Both the position numbers and the translations under genes were made by a program. 62,180 bases of DNA from Enterococcus casseliflavus NBRC 100478 (lineage in GTDB: Bacteria > Bacillota > Bacilli > Lactobacillales > Enterococcaceae), in NCBI RefSeq assembly GCF_001544095.1, contig NZ_BCPT01000020.1:1-62180 (forward strand), read 5' to 3'. The notes under the pieces were generated by a model. That model did no database searches, was not told where the DNA came from, and saw nothing but the letters and a program-made list of their open reading frames with translations. The first letter of the stretch is position 1. Each line of letters begins with the position of its first letter. Of the stretch, positions 1-10,400 are shown piece after piece.

Positions 1-28
1 AAAAAGCATGCTTCGGCGTGCTTTTTTT
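1..28 (+). terminator. Rho-independent terminator of a gene left of the window
   Basis: A GCATGC / GCGTGC stem with a TTCG tetraloop is flanked by an A run on the left and seven T on the right. It would end transcription arriving from the left on the plus strand and could also work on the minus strand. Confidence 0.8.
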
Positions 29-301
29 GTGTCAACGTTCCTGCTATTGCCTCCCCCTTTCCTTCAGAGTGCTCTTTTTTCACTATTTTTTCCACTCCAT
101 CTTATGGCAGCTTTTTCTACTTCAAAGGCTAGTTTCTTTCTGGTGTAAAAAGAGCGGCAGCTGTCGCCTTCCTTTTGTCATAAATTCGTCAGAATTTCAT
201 CACAAAAAGAAAAGAAAGATACCAGTAAGCCCGCAAATTTCTTTTTTCTTTCCTTGATAGACTGAATGTAGTAAGAATCGAAAAGCGGAAGGAAGAAAAA
301 C
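29..301. other. Intergenic region upstream of vanC
   Basis: I see no convincing gene here; the short plus-strand open frame is low-complexity and lacks a ribosome site. The vanC promoter must lie in it. TTGATA at 254-259 resembles a -35 box, but no well-spaced -10 hexamer follows, so I do not call a promoter. GGAAGGAAG at about 288-296 is the vanC ribosome-binding site. Confidence 0.5.
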
Positions 302-1354
302 ATGAAAAAAATCGCCATTATTTTTGGAGGCAATTCACCGGAATACACCGTTTCTTTAGCTTCAGCAACTAGCGCAATCGAAGCACTCCAATCATCTCCC
401 TATGACTACGACCTCTCTTTGATCGGGATCGCCCCAGATGCTATGGATTGGTACTTGTATACAGGAGAACTGGAAAACATCCGACAAGACACGTGGTTGT
501 TGGATACGAAACATAAACAGAAAATACAGCCGCTATTCGAAGGAAACGGCTTTTGGCTAAGTGAAGAGCAGCAAACGTTGGTACCTGATGTTTTATTTCC
601 CATTATGCATGGCAAATACGGGGAAGATGGCAGTATCCAAGGATTGTTTGAATTGATGAAGCTGCCTTATGTAGGCTGCGGGGTGGCAGGTTCTGCCTTA
701 TGTATGAACAAATGGCTGCTGCATCAAGCTGCAGCAGCCATTGGCGTACAAAGTGCTCCTACGATTCTCTTGACAAATCAAGCCAACCAGCAAGAACAAA
801 TCGAAGCTTTTATCCAGACCCATGGCTTCCCAGTTTTCTTTAAGCCTAATGAAGCGGGCTCCTCAAAAGGGATCACTAAAGTCACCTGCGTTGAAGAAAT
901 CGCTTCTGCCTTAAAAGAAGCCTTTACTTATTGTTCCGCAGTGCTCCTACAAAAAAATATTGCCGGTGTTGAGATCGGTTGCGGTATTTTGGGCAACGAC
1001 TCTTTGACTGTCGGTGCTTGTGACGCCATTTCATTAGTAGACGGCTTTTTCGATTTTGAAGAAAAGTACCAGCTGATCAGCGCCAAAATCACCGTCCCTG
1101 CGCCATTGCCTGAAACGATTGAAACCAAGGTCAAAGAACAAGCTCAGCTGCTCTATCGTAGTCTTGGTCTTAAAGGTCTTGCTCGCATCGACTTTTTTGT
1201 CACGGAGCGAGGAGAACTATACTTGAATGAAATCAATACTATGCCGGGCTTTACGAGTCACTCCCGCTATCCTGCCATGATGGCAGCGGTCGGCTTATCC
1301 TATCAAGAACTACTACAAAAACTGCTTGTCTTAGCAAAGGAGGAAGTCAAATGA
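302..1354 (+). CDS. vanC: D-alanine--D-serine ligase VanC (VanC2/C3 type)
   Basis: This cytoplasmic ATP-grasp ligase makes D-Ala-D-Ser, which replaces D-Ala-D-Ala at the end of peptidoglycan precursors and lowers vancomycin affinity. The 350 residues cover the whole family length. Visible features are the N-terminal FGGNSPEY loop, KPNEAGSSKGITKV near residue 181 (ATP binding), the EKYQ motif at 254-257 that marks D-Ala:D-Ser rather than D-Ala:D-Lac ligases, and the C-terminal NEINTMPGF magnesium/ATP site. The sequence matches the E. casseliflavus/flavescens VanC2/C3 type as I recall it. The ATG follows GGAAGGAAG. The stop overlaps the vanXY start by 4 nt, as expected for a coupled operon. Confidence 0.96.
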   Translation: MKKIAIIFGGNSPEYTVSLASATSAIEALQSSPYDYDLSLIGIAPDAMDWYLYTGELENIRQDTWLLDTKHKQKIQPLFEGNGFWLSEEQQTLVPDVLFPIMHGKYGEDGSIQGLFELMKLPYVGCGVAGSALCMNKWLLHQAAAAIGVQSAPTILLTNQANQQEQIEAFIQTHGFPVFFKPNEAGSSKGITKVTCVEEIASALKEAFTYCSAVLLQKNIAGVEIGCGILGNDSLTVGACDAISLVDGFFDFEEKYQLISAKITVPAPLPETIETKVKEQAQLLYRSLGLKGLARIDFFVTERGELYLNEINTMPGFTSHSRYPAMMAAVGLSYQELLQKLLVLAKEEVK

Positions 1355-1923
1355 ATCCCTATCTACAGTTAGTTAGCAAAGAATTTCCGTTAGAAAAAAA
1401 CCAAGAACCCCCTCATTTAGTCCTTGCTGCCTTCAGCGAAGACGAGGTTTACTTGCAGCCAGAAGCAGCCAAACAATGGGAACGGCTCGTCAAAGCCTTA
1501 AAGCTTGAAAACGAGATCTGCTTGTTAGATGGCTACCGAACCGAAAAGCAGCAACGGTATTTATGGGAATATTCCTTGAAAGAAAATGGGCTAGCCTATA
1601 CGAAACAATTTGTGGCATTGCCCGGTTGCAGTGAACATCAGTTAGGCTTAGCGATCGATGTTGGTTTAAAGGGCAGCCAGGATGATTTGATCTGCCCACG
1701 ATTTCGTGACAGCGCAGCCGCTGATTTATTTACCCAGGAAATGATGAACTATGGGTTTATTTTACGCTATCCCGCAGACAAACAGGAGATTACAGGGATT
1801 GGCTATGAACCATGGCATTTTCGTTATGTCGGTCTGCCTCATAGTCAAATCATCGCCAGTCAACAGTGGACCTTGGAAGAATACCATCAATACCTTGAAC
1901 AAACTGCGAGGCAGTTCGCATGA
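1351..1923 (+). CDS. vanXYC: D,D-dipeptidase/D,D-carboxypeptidase VanXY
   Basis: A bifunctional zinc peptidase that hydrolyses D-Ala-D-Ala and trims D-Ala from pentapeptide precursors, so residual vancomycin targets are removed. The 190 residues contain the VanY/VanX zinc site SEHQLGLAID (His96, Asp103) and EPWH (Glu153, His156). There is no signal peptide or membrane anchor, consistent with the cytoplasmic VanXYC type. AAGGAGG sits inside the end of vanC, the start ATG overlaps the vanC stop by 4 nt, and the stop overlaps vanT by 4 nt. Confidence 0.95.
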   Translation: MNPYLQLVSKEFPLEKNQEPPHLVLAAFSEDEVYLQPEAAKQWERLVKALKLENEICLLDGYRTEKQQRYLWEYSLKENGLAYTKQFVALPGCSEHQLGLAIDVGLKGSQDDLICPRFRDSAAADLFTQEMMNYGFILRYPADKQEITGIGYEPWHFRYVGLPHSQIIASQQWTLEEYHQYLEQTARQFA

Positions 1924-4022
1924 AGAAGAATCAAGGAATCGAGCAATTCCGGGTGATTTTGGCGATGATGGTGGTGGCGATCCACTGTCTGCCTCTTCAC
2001 CGCTTATGGCCTGACGGTGATATCCTGATCACGTTGACGCTCTTCAGAATTGCCGTCCCCTTCTTTTTTATGATCAGCGGATATTACGTGTTCAGCGACT
2101 TAGCCACCCAAAACAGCTATCCTGCCAGACAGCGTGTCTGGCAGTTTATTAAAAAGCAGCTGCAAGTCTACCTCATAGCCACACTGCTCTTTTTGCCGCT
2201 TGCTTGGTACAGCGGCATGCTTGGGTTGAACATGCCGCTGGGCACCTTTATCCAAACATTGTTGGTCACTGGCATTCTTTACCATCTTTGGTATTTTCCT
2301 GCGATCATTACCGGCAGTCTACTAGTGATGGGCCTCTTGACACGGCTTTCTTTCAAGCAGGTGTTTTTCATTGCTGTCGGTTTGTATGTGGTTGGTTTAG
2401 GTGGGGACAGTTGGTCTGGCCTGGCTGCACAAACACCCATTACGCCACTCTATTCACTGATTTTTCAACTATTGGATGGAACTCGCAACGGCATTTTCTT
2501 TGCTCCTTTGTTTTTGATCTTAGGGGTACTAGCCAGAAGATTTGCCAAGAAACCAGCTTCTCCCCATCGCTATAGTTATCTGCTGATCAGTCTGATTTGC
2601 TTGCTTTTGGAAAGTTACCTTTTGCATCACTTTACCACGCCGAAACATGACAGCATGTATGTTTTTTTGCCCTTCGTCCTGTTGTTTTTATTTCCGATCA
2701 TCCAGCAATGGCAAGCACCCATAATCTGGAAACAAGCGGGTCGACTGTCCCTTTGGCTCTATTTGCTCCATCCTTATACCATTGCAGTGACCCATTTTCT
2801 TAGTCAAAAGCTACCCTTGCTGCAAAACAATCTGATCAATTTCTTGGTGGTCTTAGGACTGACCATTGGGGTGGTGCATGGTCTCTTTGCTTTGCAAAAG
2901 CTGTTCCCGTTTTCGAAAAAAACGCCGCTTCACTTGCAGCGAGCAGCCAAAGAATTTTCCGCCCCCGCTTTGTTGCACAACTTGCAGGAAATCAAGCGAT
3001 TGATCCCAGCAACAACAAAAGTGATGGCGGTGGTTAAAGCGGATGCTTATGGTTGTGATGCGAAGACGGTTGCCGGTACCCTAGAAAGAGCCGGCGTCGA
3101 TTTCTTTGCCGTTGCTACCCTTGAAGAAGCCATTGAATTACGGCGAGCAGGCATCAAAAGTCGCTTACTGATTTTAGGGTACACTTCTGCCCAACATGCC
3201 AAAGAGATGAAACATTATTCCTTGATTCAAACCATCGTTAGTGAGGCCCATGGGCATGCTTTAGCCCAAACAAGCATACCGATCGAATGCCATTTAGCAG
3301 TAGATACTGGTATGCACCGCTTAGGCGTTGCACCTGATCTTGAGACAGTTACTGGACTTTACGCCTTGCCATCTCTCAAGATCACAGGCATTTTTTCCCA
3401 TCTAGGCTCTTCAGATCAGCTGGATACGGCAAGTATCTTGCGGACACAAGCCCAAATCACTTGTTTTGATGATCTGTTGGCTGGCTTATCCGCTAGAAAT
3501 ATCGTCTATGGACTGACACATCTGCAAAGCAGCTACGGAATATTGAATTACCCAGAGAAACACTATGATTATGTACGTCCAGGTATTCTTCTAACTGGTT
3601 CATTGAGCGTCCCGAACGAACCAACGAAGCAGAAGATAAACGTACAACCGATTTTGACACTCAAAGCCTTACTGGTAGACAAAAAAACAGTTGCCGCTGG
3701 TGAAGCGATCGGCTATGGATTAGGCACTATTTTTGATCGACCAGCCACGATCGGGATCGTTAGCATCGGCTACTGCGACGGGGTTCCACGTGCCCTATCA
3801 AACCAAGGGTTCCAACTTTCTTATCAAGGTGCTTTACTCCCGCAGATTGGGTTGGTTTGTATGGATATGCTCTTGATCGATTTAACGGACTATCCAGAAC
3901 TGGCGGTCGAAAGTTCGCTCGAAGTAATCAGCGATTGGACGACTACCGCTGATCAAGCACAAACCATTACCAATGAATTGATCAGCCGCCTAGGTTCCCG
4001 CATCACCTCTAGTTCAAAGTAG
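1920..4022 (+). CDS. vanT: Membrane-bound serine racemase VanT
   Basis: VanT supplies D-serine for the VanC ligase. It is a two-part protein of 700 residues. The first ~335 residues form about ten hydrophobic helices of the acyltransferase-3 type, proposed in the family to take part in serine uptake. The remainder is a PLP-dependent alanine-racemase fold. The PLP lysine is Lys373 in VVKADAYG, and the catalytic tyrosine is probably Tyr599 in AIGYGLG. The reading frame is intact across the junction. It overlaps vanXYC by 4 nt and is followed after about 100 nt by vanR. Confidence 0.95.
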   Translation: MKKNQGIEQFRVILAMMVVAIHCLPLHRLWPDGDILITLTLFRIAVPFFFMISGYYVFSDLATQNSYPARQRVWQFIKKQLQVYLIATLLFLPLAWYSGMLGLNMPLGTFIQTLLVTGILYHLWYFPAIITGSLLVMGLLTRLSFKQVFFIAVGLYVVGLGGDSWSGLAAQTPITPLYSLIFQLLDGTRNGIFFAPLFLILGVLARRFAKKPASPHRYSYLLISLICLLLESYLLHHFTTPKHDSMYVFLPFVLLFLFPIIQQWQAPIIWKQAGRLSLWLYLLHPYTIAVTHFLSQKLPLLQNNLINFLVVLGLTIGVVHGLFALQKLFPFSKKTPLHLQRAAKEFSAPALLHNLQEIKRLIPATTKVMAVVKADAYGCDAKTVAGTLERAGVDFFAVATLEEAIELRRAGIKSRLLILGYTSAQHAKEMKHYSLIQTIVSEAHGHALAQTSIPIECHLAVDTGMHRLGVAPDLETVTGLYALPSLKITGIFSHLGSSDQLDTASILRTQAQITCFDDLLAGLSARNIVYGLTHLQSSYGILNYPEKHYDYVRPGILLTGSLSVPNEPTKQKINVQPILTLKALLVDKKTVAAGEAIGYGLGTIFDRPATIGIVSIGYCDGVPRALSNQGFQLSYQGALLPQIGLVCMDMLLIDLTDYPELAVESSLEVISDWTTTADQAQTITNELISRLGSRITSSSK

Positions 4023-4120
4023 AAAACGAATGCATTCGCTTACCGATTACGGTATGATGGGTGTAGAGTAAATGGTAGTGTAAATGAAAAATGATCGTAG
4101 ATAGTTGGAGTGAATCAAGG

Positions 4121-4816
4121 ATGGCAGAAAAAATAATTGTTGTTGATGATGAAAAAGAAATCGCGGAGTTAGTCACGACGTTTCTAAGGAATGAAGGCTT
4201 CCAAGTAGAACCTTTTTATGATGGAACGAGCGCTTTGGCCTATCTTGAAAAAGAAACGGTCGACGTGGCGGTTTTAGATGTGATGCTGCCGGATATCGAC
4301 GGCTTCCAGCTGTTGCAGCAAATTCGTAAGACCCACTTTTTCCCAGTACTGATGCTCACGGCAAAAGGGGAAGACTTGGATAAAATCACCGGTCTAAGCC
4401 TTGGGGCAGATGATTATGTGACCAAGCCCTTCAATCCTTTAGAAGTCGTTGCTCGGGTCAAAACGCAGCTGCGGCGATACCAGCGTTACAACCAGTCAGC
4501 GAATCCCCAGAAGATTGAAGAATACGAAAAGGAAGGCTTACTGTTGAAAATCAATAGCCACCAATGTTTTCTTTATGGCAAAGAGGTTTTCTTGACCCCC
4601 ATCGAATTTAAAATCTTGCTTTACTTATTTGAACACCAAGGATCGGTCGTTGCCTCGGAAACCCTTTTTGAAGCAGTTTGGAAAGAAAAGTATTTAGACA
4701 ACAATAACACAGTGATGGCACATATCGCCCGTTTGCGGGAAAAACTGAACGAACAACCCCGCAAACCGAAATTAATCAAAACCGTATGGGGGGTCGGCTA
4801 TATCATTGAAAAATAG
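4121..4816 (+). CDS. vanR: VanR response regulator (OmpR/PhoB type)
   Basis: Response regulator of the VanC two-component system. The receiver domain has acidic residues Asp9/Asp10, the phospho-acceptor Asp53 in VLDVMLPD and a KPF lysine motif. A winged-helix DNA-binding domain follows, ending GVGYIIEK. I start it at the ATG at 4121, giving 231 residues, because TTGGAG lies 10 nt upstream and homologues begin near M(A/S)EKI. The upstream in-frame ATG at 4091 lacks a ribosome site. It sits downstream of the resistance genes, the usual vanC gene order. Confidence 0.93.
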   Translation: MAEKIIVVDDEKEIAELVTTFLRNEGFQVEPFYDGTSALAYLEKETVDVAVLDVMLPDIDGFQLLQQIRKTHFFPVLMLTAKGEDLDKITGLSLGADDYVTKPFNPLEVVARVKTQLRRYQRYNQSANPQKIEEYEKEGLLLKINSHQCFLYGKEVFLTPIEFKILLYLFEHQGSVVASETLFEAVWKEKYLDNNNTVMAHIARLREKLNEQPRKPKLIKTVWGVGYIIEK

Positions 4817-5936
4817 AAGTCCATTGATCCGCAAGCTCTTGACCCAATACTTTATCACCACGGGCATCTTGATGGCGATCTTGATCATCATTCCTTTCGC
4901 AGTACGCTTCGTTGCTGGAATGAGGGTCTGGTATGGCTATGAACCCATTTATCAAATTTTACGACTTTTTGCTGACTATTGGCTTCTTTGCTTAGCCATC
5001 GGGGCCTTACTGATTTGGGTGAGCACAACGATTTATTATATGAGTAAAGCTATCAGTTATTTGAATGAAACGATCCAAGCCACAAACCAACTGATTGCCG
5101 AACCCACGAAGCGAATCGTTCTTTCCAGCAATATGATTGATGTGCAAGAAGAAATGAACCAGTTGCGAGAGAAAAACTTACAGGATCAACGAGCCGCCAA
5201 AGAAGCGGAACAACGAAAAAATGATTTGATCGTCTATCTCGCACATGATTTACGAACGCCTTTGACCAGTGTGATCGGCTATTTGACGCTTTTAGAAGAG
5301 GAACCGCAGCTTTCTACCGAACTACGCGCACGCTATACGAAGATCGCCTTGCAAAAAGCCCAACGGCTGGAACTATTGATCAGCGAATTTTTCGAAATCA
5401 CCCGCTTTAATCTTACAACGATCGCCTTGCAAACTGAAACCACGGATCTGAGCTTGATGCTGGAACAGTTGACGTTTGAATTTTTGCCGCTGTTAGAAGA
5501 AAAAAATCTCCATTGGCAACTTCAGCTACAGAAAAAAGTCTTTGCGACCGTTGATACGGAGAAAATGGAACGCGTTTTTGACAACTTGATCCGCAATGCC
5601 ATCAATTATAGCTATCCTAACTCCCCTTTGCGATTAGCCATCAGCGAGTCTGATGATATCCTGATTCGTTTGACCAATCAAGGAAAAACGATCCCAGCTG
5701 AAAAGATCGGCTTGATTTTTGAGCCTTTCTACCGCATGGATGCTTCCCGAGCAACAGCGACGGGTGGGACGGGTCTTGGTTTGCCGATCGCCAAAGAAAT
5801 CGTTGAAGCATTAGGTGGAAAGATTTGGGCGGAAAGCCGTGATGAAACCATCGTCTTTTCGATTCGCCTACCGAAGGCAGCAATGGAAAAAAATGAACAG
5901 CTGTCAAAGCCCCATCCATCTGAACCAACCGCTTAA
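4806..5936 (+). CDS. vanS: VanS sensor histidine kinase
   Basis: Membrane histidine kinase that pairs with VanR to sense glycopeptide stress. It has two N-terminal membrane helices (about residues 12-35 and 57-78) with a short external loop, a HAMP-like linker, the phospho-acceptor His147 in YLAHDLRTPLTS, an N box (NLIRNAINYS) and a GTGLGLPIAKE ATP lid. The start is TTG at 4806, overlapping the vanR stop by 11 nt, with a G-rich stretch upstream as ribosome site. The sequence closely follows the VanSC proteins of E. gallinarum as I remember them. Confidence 0.93.
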   Translation: MKNRSPLIRKLLTQYFITTGILMAILIIIPFAVRFVAGMRVWYGYEPIYQILRLFADYWLLCLAIGALLIWVSTTIYYMSKAISYLNETIQATNQLIAEPTKRIVLSSNMIDVQEEMNQLREKNLQDQRAAKEAEQRKNDLIVYLAHDLRTPLTSVIGYLTLLEEEPQLSTELRARYTKIALQKAQRLELLISEFFEITRFNLTTIALQTETTDLSLMLEQLTFEFLPLLEEKNLHWQLQLQKKVFATVDTEKMERVFDNLIRNAINYSYPNSPLRLAISESDDILIRLTNQGKTIPAEKIGLIFEPFYRMDASRATATGGTGLGLPIAKEIVEALGGKIWAESRDETIVFSIRLPKAAMEKNEQLSKPHPSEPTA

Positions 5937-5942
5937 CAGGCA

Positions 5943-6011
5943 AACAACCTGAGCATTTCGCTGCTCCCCTTCTAATTCAGAAGGAGGAATAGCTGCTCAG
6001 GTTGTTTTTTA
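5943..6011 (+). terminator. Terminator between vanS and gltD
   Basis: A 12-bp outer stem, ACAACCTGAGCA (5944-5955) with TGCTCAGGTTGT (5994-6005), encloses an inner CCTTCT/AGAAGG hairpin and is followed by a T run. It ends the van operon. On the other strand it may also end gltBD, which converges here. Confidence 0.85.
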
Positions 6012-6019
6012 TTGATTGC

Positions 6020-7459
6020 TTATTGATACACCAAAGATCGTAACGCTTGATCGACTTTTTCTGCCGCTAAGCGTCCTTCACGAATCGCCCAGATGACTAA
6101 ACTCGGTCCTCTTTTGGCATCTCCTGCGACTAACACTCGTTCATTGTTCGTCGTGTAATCATCGTACACTTCTCGCACACCAAAGGCATCGAAGAGTTGG
6201 GTCTCTGCACCAACAAAGCCCATTGCCAGCAAGACCAAATCCGCCTTGATCACTTGCTCTGTGCCAGGGATCGGCTGAAACTGTTGATCCACTGAGACCG
6301 TTTCGATGGCGATCAACTGGCCGCGTTCGGCGCCGATAAAGGCCGTTGTGGACACCCCATGATACGTCACTTGTGTTTGTAGCACTTCAGCCGCTTCTTC
6401 TTGCCCATATCCTGTGCGGGCTGTCATTGGGTATTCTGGCCAAGGATTGCTGTCGGTCCGTGTCAATGGCAGTTGGGGCGTGATCTCCAATTGACGCACA
6501 GAAGCGGCTCCTTGCCGAATCGCTGAACCAATACAGTCATTTCCAGTGTCGCCGCCACCAATCACGATAACATGCTTGCCAGCAAGTTTTTTACTTGTTG
6601 CCGCTTTGCCATGCTTTAACACATCTTTGGTTGCTTCCGTCAGATAATCGACTGCAAATTGCACCCCAGTCAATTCACGCCCTGGAATCTTCAAGTCACG
6701 AGGAACACTAGCTCCTGTTGCCAAGATGACCCGATCATACTGAGCGGCCAATTCTTCTGCCGACAAGTCACGACCGATCTCCGTATTAGCGACAAAGGTC
6801 ACGCCTAGCTCTGCCATCAAGTCAATCCGTCGCTGAACGACGTCTTTATCTAATTTCATATTTGGAATACCGTACATCAGTAAACCGCCAAAGCGATCAC
6901 TGCGTTCATAGACCGTCACTTGATGCCCTAGTTGATTCAAGCGCCATGCAGCGGATAAACCAGCTGGTCCGCTGCCGACGATGGCAACTTTGAACCCAGT
7001 CGCTTCTTGAGGCAATCCCGAGGCTTTGACCCAATCATTTTCAAAAGCAGTATCGATAATAAAGCGTTCATTGTCGTGGATCGTGACACCCGAGCCATTC
7101 AGTGCTTCGGTACAGCCTTTTTCACAAGGAGCTGGACAAACACGACCAGTCATTTCAGGTAATGGGTTGGTTTTGGCAAGACGCTCAAAAGCGGCTTGGA
7201 AACGCCCTTGATAAACCAAGTCATTCCATTCAGGAATCAGGTTGTCATTGGGACAACCTGAAACCGCTCGTTGCCCCCCGTAAAAAGAACCGGTATGACA
7301 AAAAGGAATCCCGCAGTTCATACAGCGTGCTGCTTGCTCTTGACGCTCATTTTCAGGCAATGGCGTCTGTAATTCTTGCCAGTCTTCGATTCGTTCTGCC
7401 ACTGGTCGGGTAGGATTTTCTACTCTTGGGTACTTTAAAAAACCAAATGGATCTGCCAT
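6020..7459 (-). CDS. gltD: Glutamate synthase (NADPH) small subunit
   Basis: The small subunit passes electrons from NADPH through FAD and [4Fe-4S] clusters to the large subunit for glutamate synthesis from glutamine and 2-oxoglutarate. The N-terminal cysteine clusters CMNCGIPFCH and CPAPCEKGC are present. Two dinucleotide-binding motifs follow: VAIVGSGPAGLSAA (FAD) and VIVIGGGDTGND (NADPH). I start it at ATG 7459 (479 residues), because GGAG ending in the gltB tail is 10 nt away; the in-frame GTG at 7468 is too close to it. The gap to the gltB stop is one base, so the two are coupled. Confidence 0.93.
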   Translation of the reverse strand: MADPFGFLKYPRVENPTRPVAERIEDWQELQTPLPENERQEQAARCMNCGIPFCHTGSFYGGQRAVSGCPNDNLIPEWNDLVYQGRFQAAFERLAKTNPLPEMTGRVCPAPCEKGCTEALNGSGVTIHDNERFIIDTAFENDWVKASGLPQEATGFKVAIVGSGPAGLSAAWRLNQLGHQVTVYERSDRFGGLLMYGIPNMKLDKDVVQRRIDLMAELGVTFVANTEIGRDLSAEELAAQYDRVILATGASVPRDLKIPGRELTGVQFAVDYLTEATKDVLKHGKAATSKKLAGKHVIVIGGGDTGNDCIGSAIRQGAASVRQLEITPQLPLTRTDSNPWPEYPMTARTGYGQEEAAEVLQTQVTYHGVSTTAFIGAERGQLIAIETVSVDQQFQPIPGTEQVIKADLVLLAMGFVGAETQLFDAFGVREVYDDYTTNNERVLVAGDAKRGPSLVIWAIREGRLAAEKVDQALRSLVYQ

Positions 7460-7460
7460 A

Positions 7461-10400
7461 TTAGTCACGCTCCTTTCCTAGGATGGTCAATTGTGGACCG
7501 ACGACAGCTTCGAAGGCTTTCGTCACAAGTTCATCTCCGACAAACCCTTGGTCCGCCAAGGTCTCCGTCGCTTGGATCATCTGATGGTATTCTGTCGGAT
7601 AGACTTTGATGAAATGGTGCTGCTGATTTTCCCAATCTTCTAGGATCTCAGCCGCCTTCAATGAATCTGTATAGGCGAAATGCTGCTGGATCATCTCTTT
7701 TAGTTGGTGGTCATCGCCACTTTCGCCAATCCGATATAAATCGACCATTTCCCGATTGCATTTATCGGCAAAGGTTTGATCGGGGTCGTAAACATACGCC
7801 ACGCCACCGGACATTCCAGCACCGAAGTTGCGGCCGGTTTTTCCTAATATCACCACGACACCGCCAGTCATGTACTCACAGCCATGATCGCCAACACCTT
7901 CGACAACGACATTGGCTCCACTGTTACGAACACAAAAGCGTTCGCCAGCAATGCCTCGGAAATAGCCTTCGCCTCGATTTGCCCCGAAGCACGCTACATT
8001 ACCAACAATTGGTGAATGCTCTGCGTCATAAGCGGCATCTTCAGGTGGCACAATGATCAAGCGGGCACCGCTTAACCCTTTGGCTACATAATCGTTGGCC
8101 TCACCGATCAGTTTCAACTGGATGCCCTGGGTGGCAAAAGCCCCAAAGCTTTGTCCAGCAATACCTCGATACGTAAACTGTAACAGACCTGGCGTAACTT
8201 CATAATTGCCAAAACGTTCCGCGATCCAGCCTCCTAAACGCGCGCCGACTGAGCGTTGAACATTATTGATCGTATGATTCGTCACGATTTCTTGATTGTT
8301 GTCGATAGCAGCTTGTGCAAAAGCATCTAATTCTGGCCATTGACGTTTCTCAAGGAATGGATCGGTCACTTTGCGTTCGATTGGGATTGTCGTCCCAATC
8401 ATTTTCGAAAAGTCTAATGATTTTGCTTTGCCTTTAGCAACGAAGCGTGGTGTCAACAATTCCGCATGTCCTACCATCTCATCGATGGTACGAAAGCCTA
8501 ACTCAGCCATCGTTTCCCGTAGATCTTCTGCTAAAAAGTACATCGTATTGATGATGTGCTCAGGTTTTCCAGCAAAAAATTTTCGCAACGCTGGGTTCTG
8601 TGTAGCAATGCCGACAGGACATGTATTGATACTGCATACCCGCATCATGACACAACCAATCGCAACTAGCGCTAAAGAGGCAAAGCTATATTCTTCTGCT
8701 CCTAAAAGAGCAGCAATGGCGATGTCCCGACCCGTCATCAATTTTCCATCTGTCTCTAAGGTCATTCGCTGCCGCAAATGATTCATAGCTAACGTTTGAT
8801 GGGCTTCTGCGAGCCCCATCTCCCAAGGCAAGCCGGCATCACGGATCGAATTTCTCGGAGAAGCACCGGTCCCACCGTCATAGCCTGAGATCACGACTAC
8901 GTCTGCGCCAGCTTTGACGACACCGGTAGCGATCGTACCCACGCCCGTACTAGAAACCAATTTGACATTGATCCGTGCATACGGATTGATGGCTTTTAAG
9001 TCATAGATCAGCTGGGCTAGATCTTCAATCGAATAAATGTCGTGATGTGGTGGCGGTGAAATCAATCGAACACCAGGCGTAGACCCTCGAATCTCGGCGA
9101 CCCACGGGAAGACTTTATTGCCTGGTAATTGGCCGCCTTCTCCAGGTTTCGCTCCTTGCGCCATTTTGATCTGAAGTTCATCTGCACTCATTAAATATTC
9201 GGCGTTGACACCAAAACGGCCAGAAGCTACTTGTTTGATGCGACTATTATAATTAATGCCCTCTACTGGTTTGAAACGATTTCGGTTTTCGCCACCTTCT
9301 CCACTGTTGGATTTTGCCCCGATCGCATTCATTCCTTCAGCAATACAGCGATGCGCTTCTTCACTTAGTGAGCCGTAGGACATCGCCCCGACTTTAAATC
9401 GTTTGACGATCGTTTCGACAGGCTCCACCTCAGCTAACGGAATACTGCGTCTTGTGTTCGCAAAGGTCCACATAGACCGTAACGTCGTTGGATTGTCCAA
9501 TGCCTCTTGATTCATTTCCGCCGCATATTCTTTATAAAGCTCATAACTGCCTGTGCGAACGGCTTTTTGGAACCCATAGATCGTTTTTGGATTGAACAAA
9601 TGATGCTCCCCATCGGCTTTGTACTGGAAACTACCGCCAGAATCAAGATAATCCATTCGTTTTTCACCATATGCTGCCTCATAACGCGTCAGATATTCTT
9701 GCTCGATTTGCGCTAACGAGAGACCACCGATACGGGTAACCGTGCCGGTAAAATATTCAGCGATGACTTTCTCAGAGATACCAACCGCTTCAAACAATTG
9801 TGCCCCGTGGTAACCGGCGATCGTTGAGATCCCCATTCGTGACATGATTTTGACAATGCCCTTTTCACATGCCTTGCGGTAACTCTCGATCTTCTCTGAA
9901 AGCTCAAAATGCGCCAATGTCTGGTAAGCCCCATAAGGATGGACCCCACTTGCTCCGTAGCCGACTAACATGGCATAATGATGGACCTCACAGACTTCCG
10001 CAGTATCCGCAACGATCGATGCCAAGGAACGTTTGCCTTTTCGCACCAAATAATTGTGCAGGCCTGATACCGCCAAGAGAATCGGAATCGCCACTTTTCC
10101 TTCTTGCGATTGGATGACTTCCCGATCACTTAAAATGACGATCGTTGCCCCAGCATCGATTTTTTGCTCCGTTTCTTTAAAAAGCGCTTCTAACGCTTGT
10201 TGCAAAGCTACACCGTTTTCTGGTACATAATCATAAAGAATCGACTGTAAAACCGCTTTTTGACCATTTTGATTTAACTGTTTGATCTTTTCATATTCAC
10301 TCGTTTTTAACACAGGACTAGCAATCTTCAGCTTATTACAATTGATTCGGATGTCCTTTGAAACATCCCCATCTCGACCTAAAAACAGCTCGGTACCGAT

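Noticed and set aside
18-257. A 79-codon plus-strand open frame upstream of vanC
   Set aside because: It begins inside the left terminator, is low-complexity (Phe/Leu/Ser-rich) and has no ribosome site.
254-282. A vanC promoter using TTGATA as -35
   Set aside because: No -10-like hexamer occurs at 16-18 bp; the closest candidates are 12-13 bp away.
1920-4022. A frameshift or artefactual fusion in vanT
   Set aside because: A membrane domain joined to a racemase domain is the normal VanT architecture, and the frame is intact.
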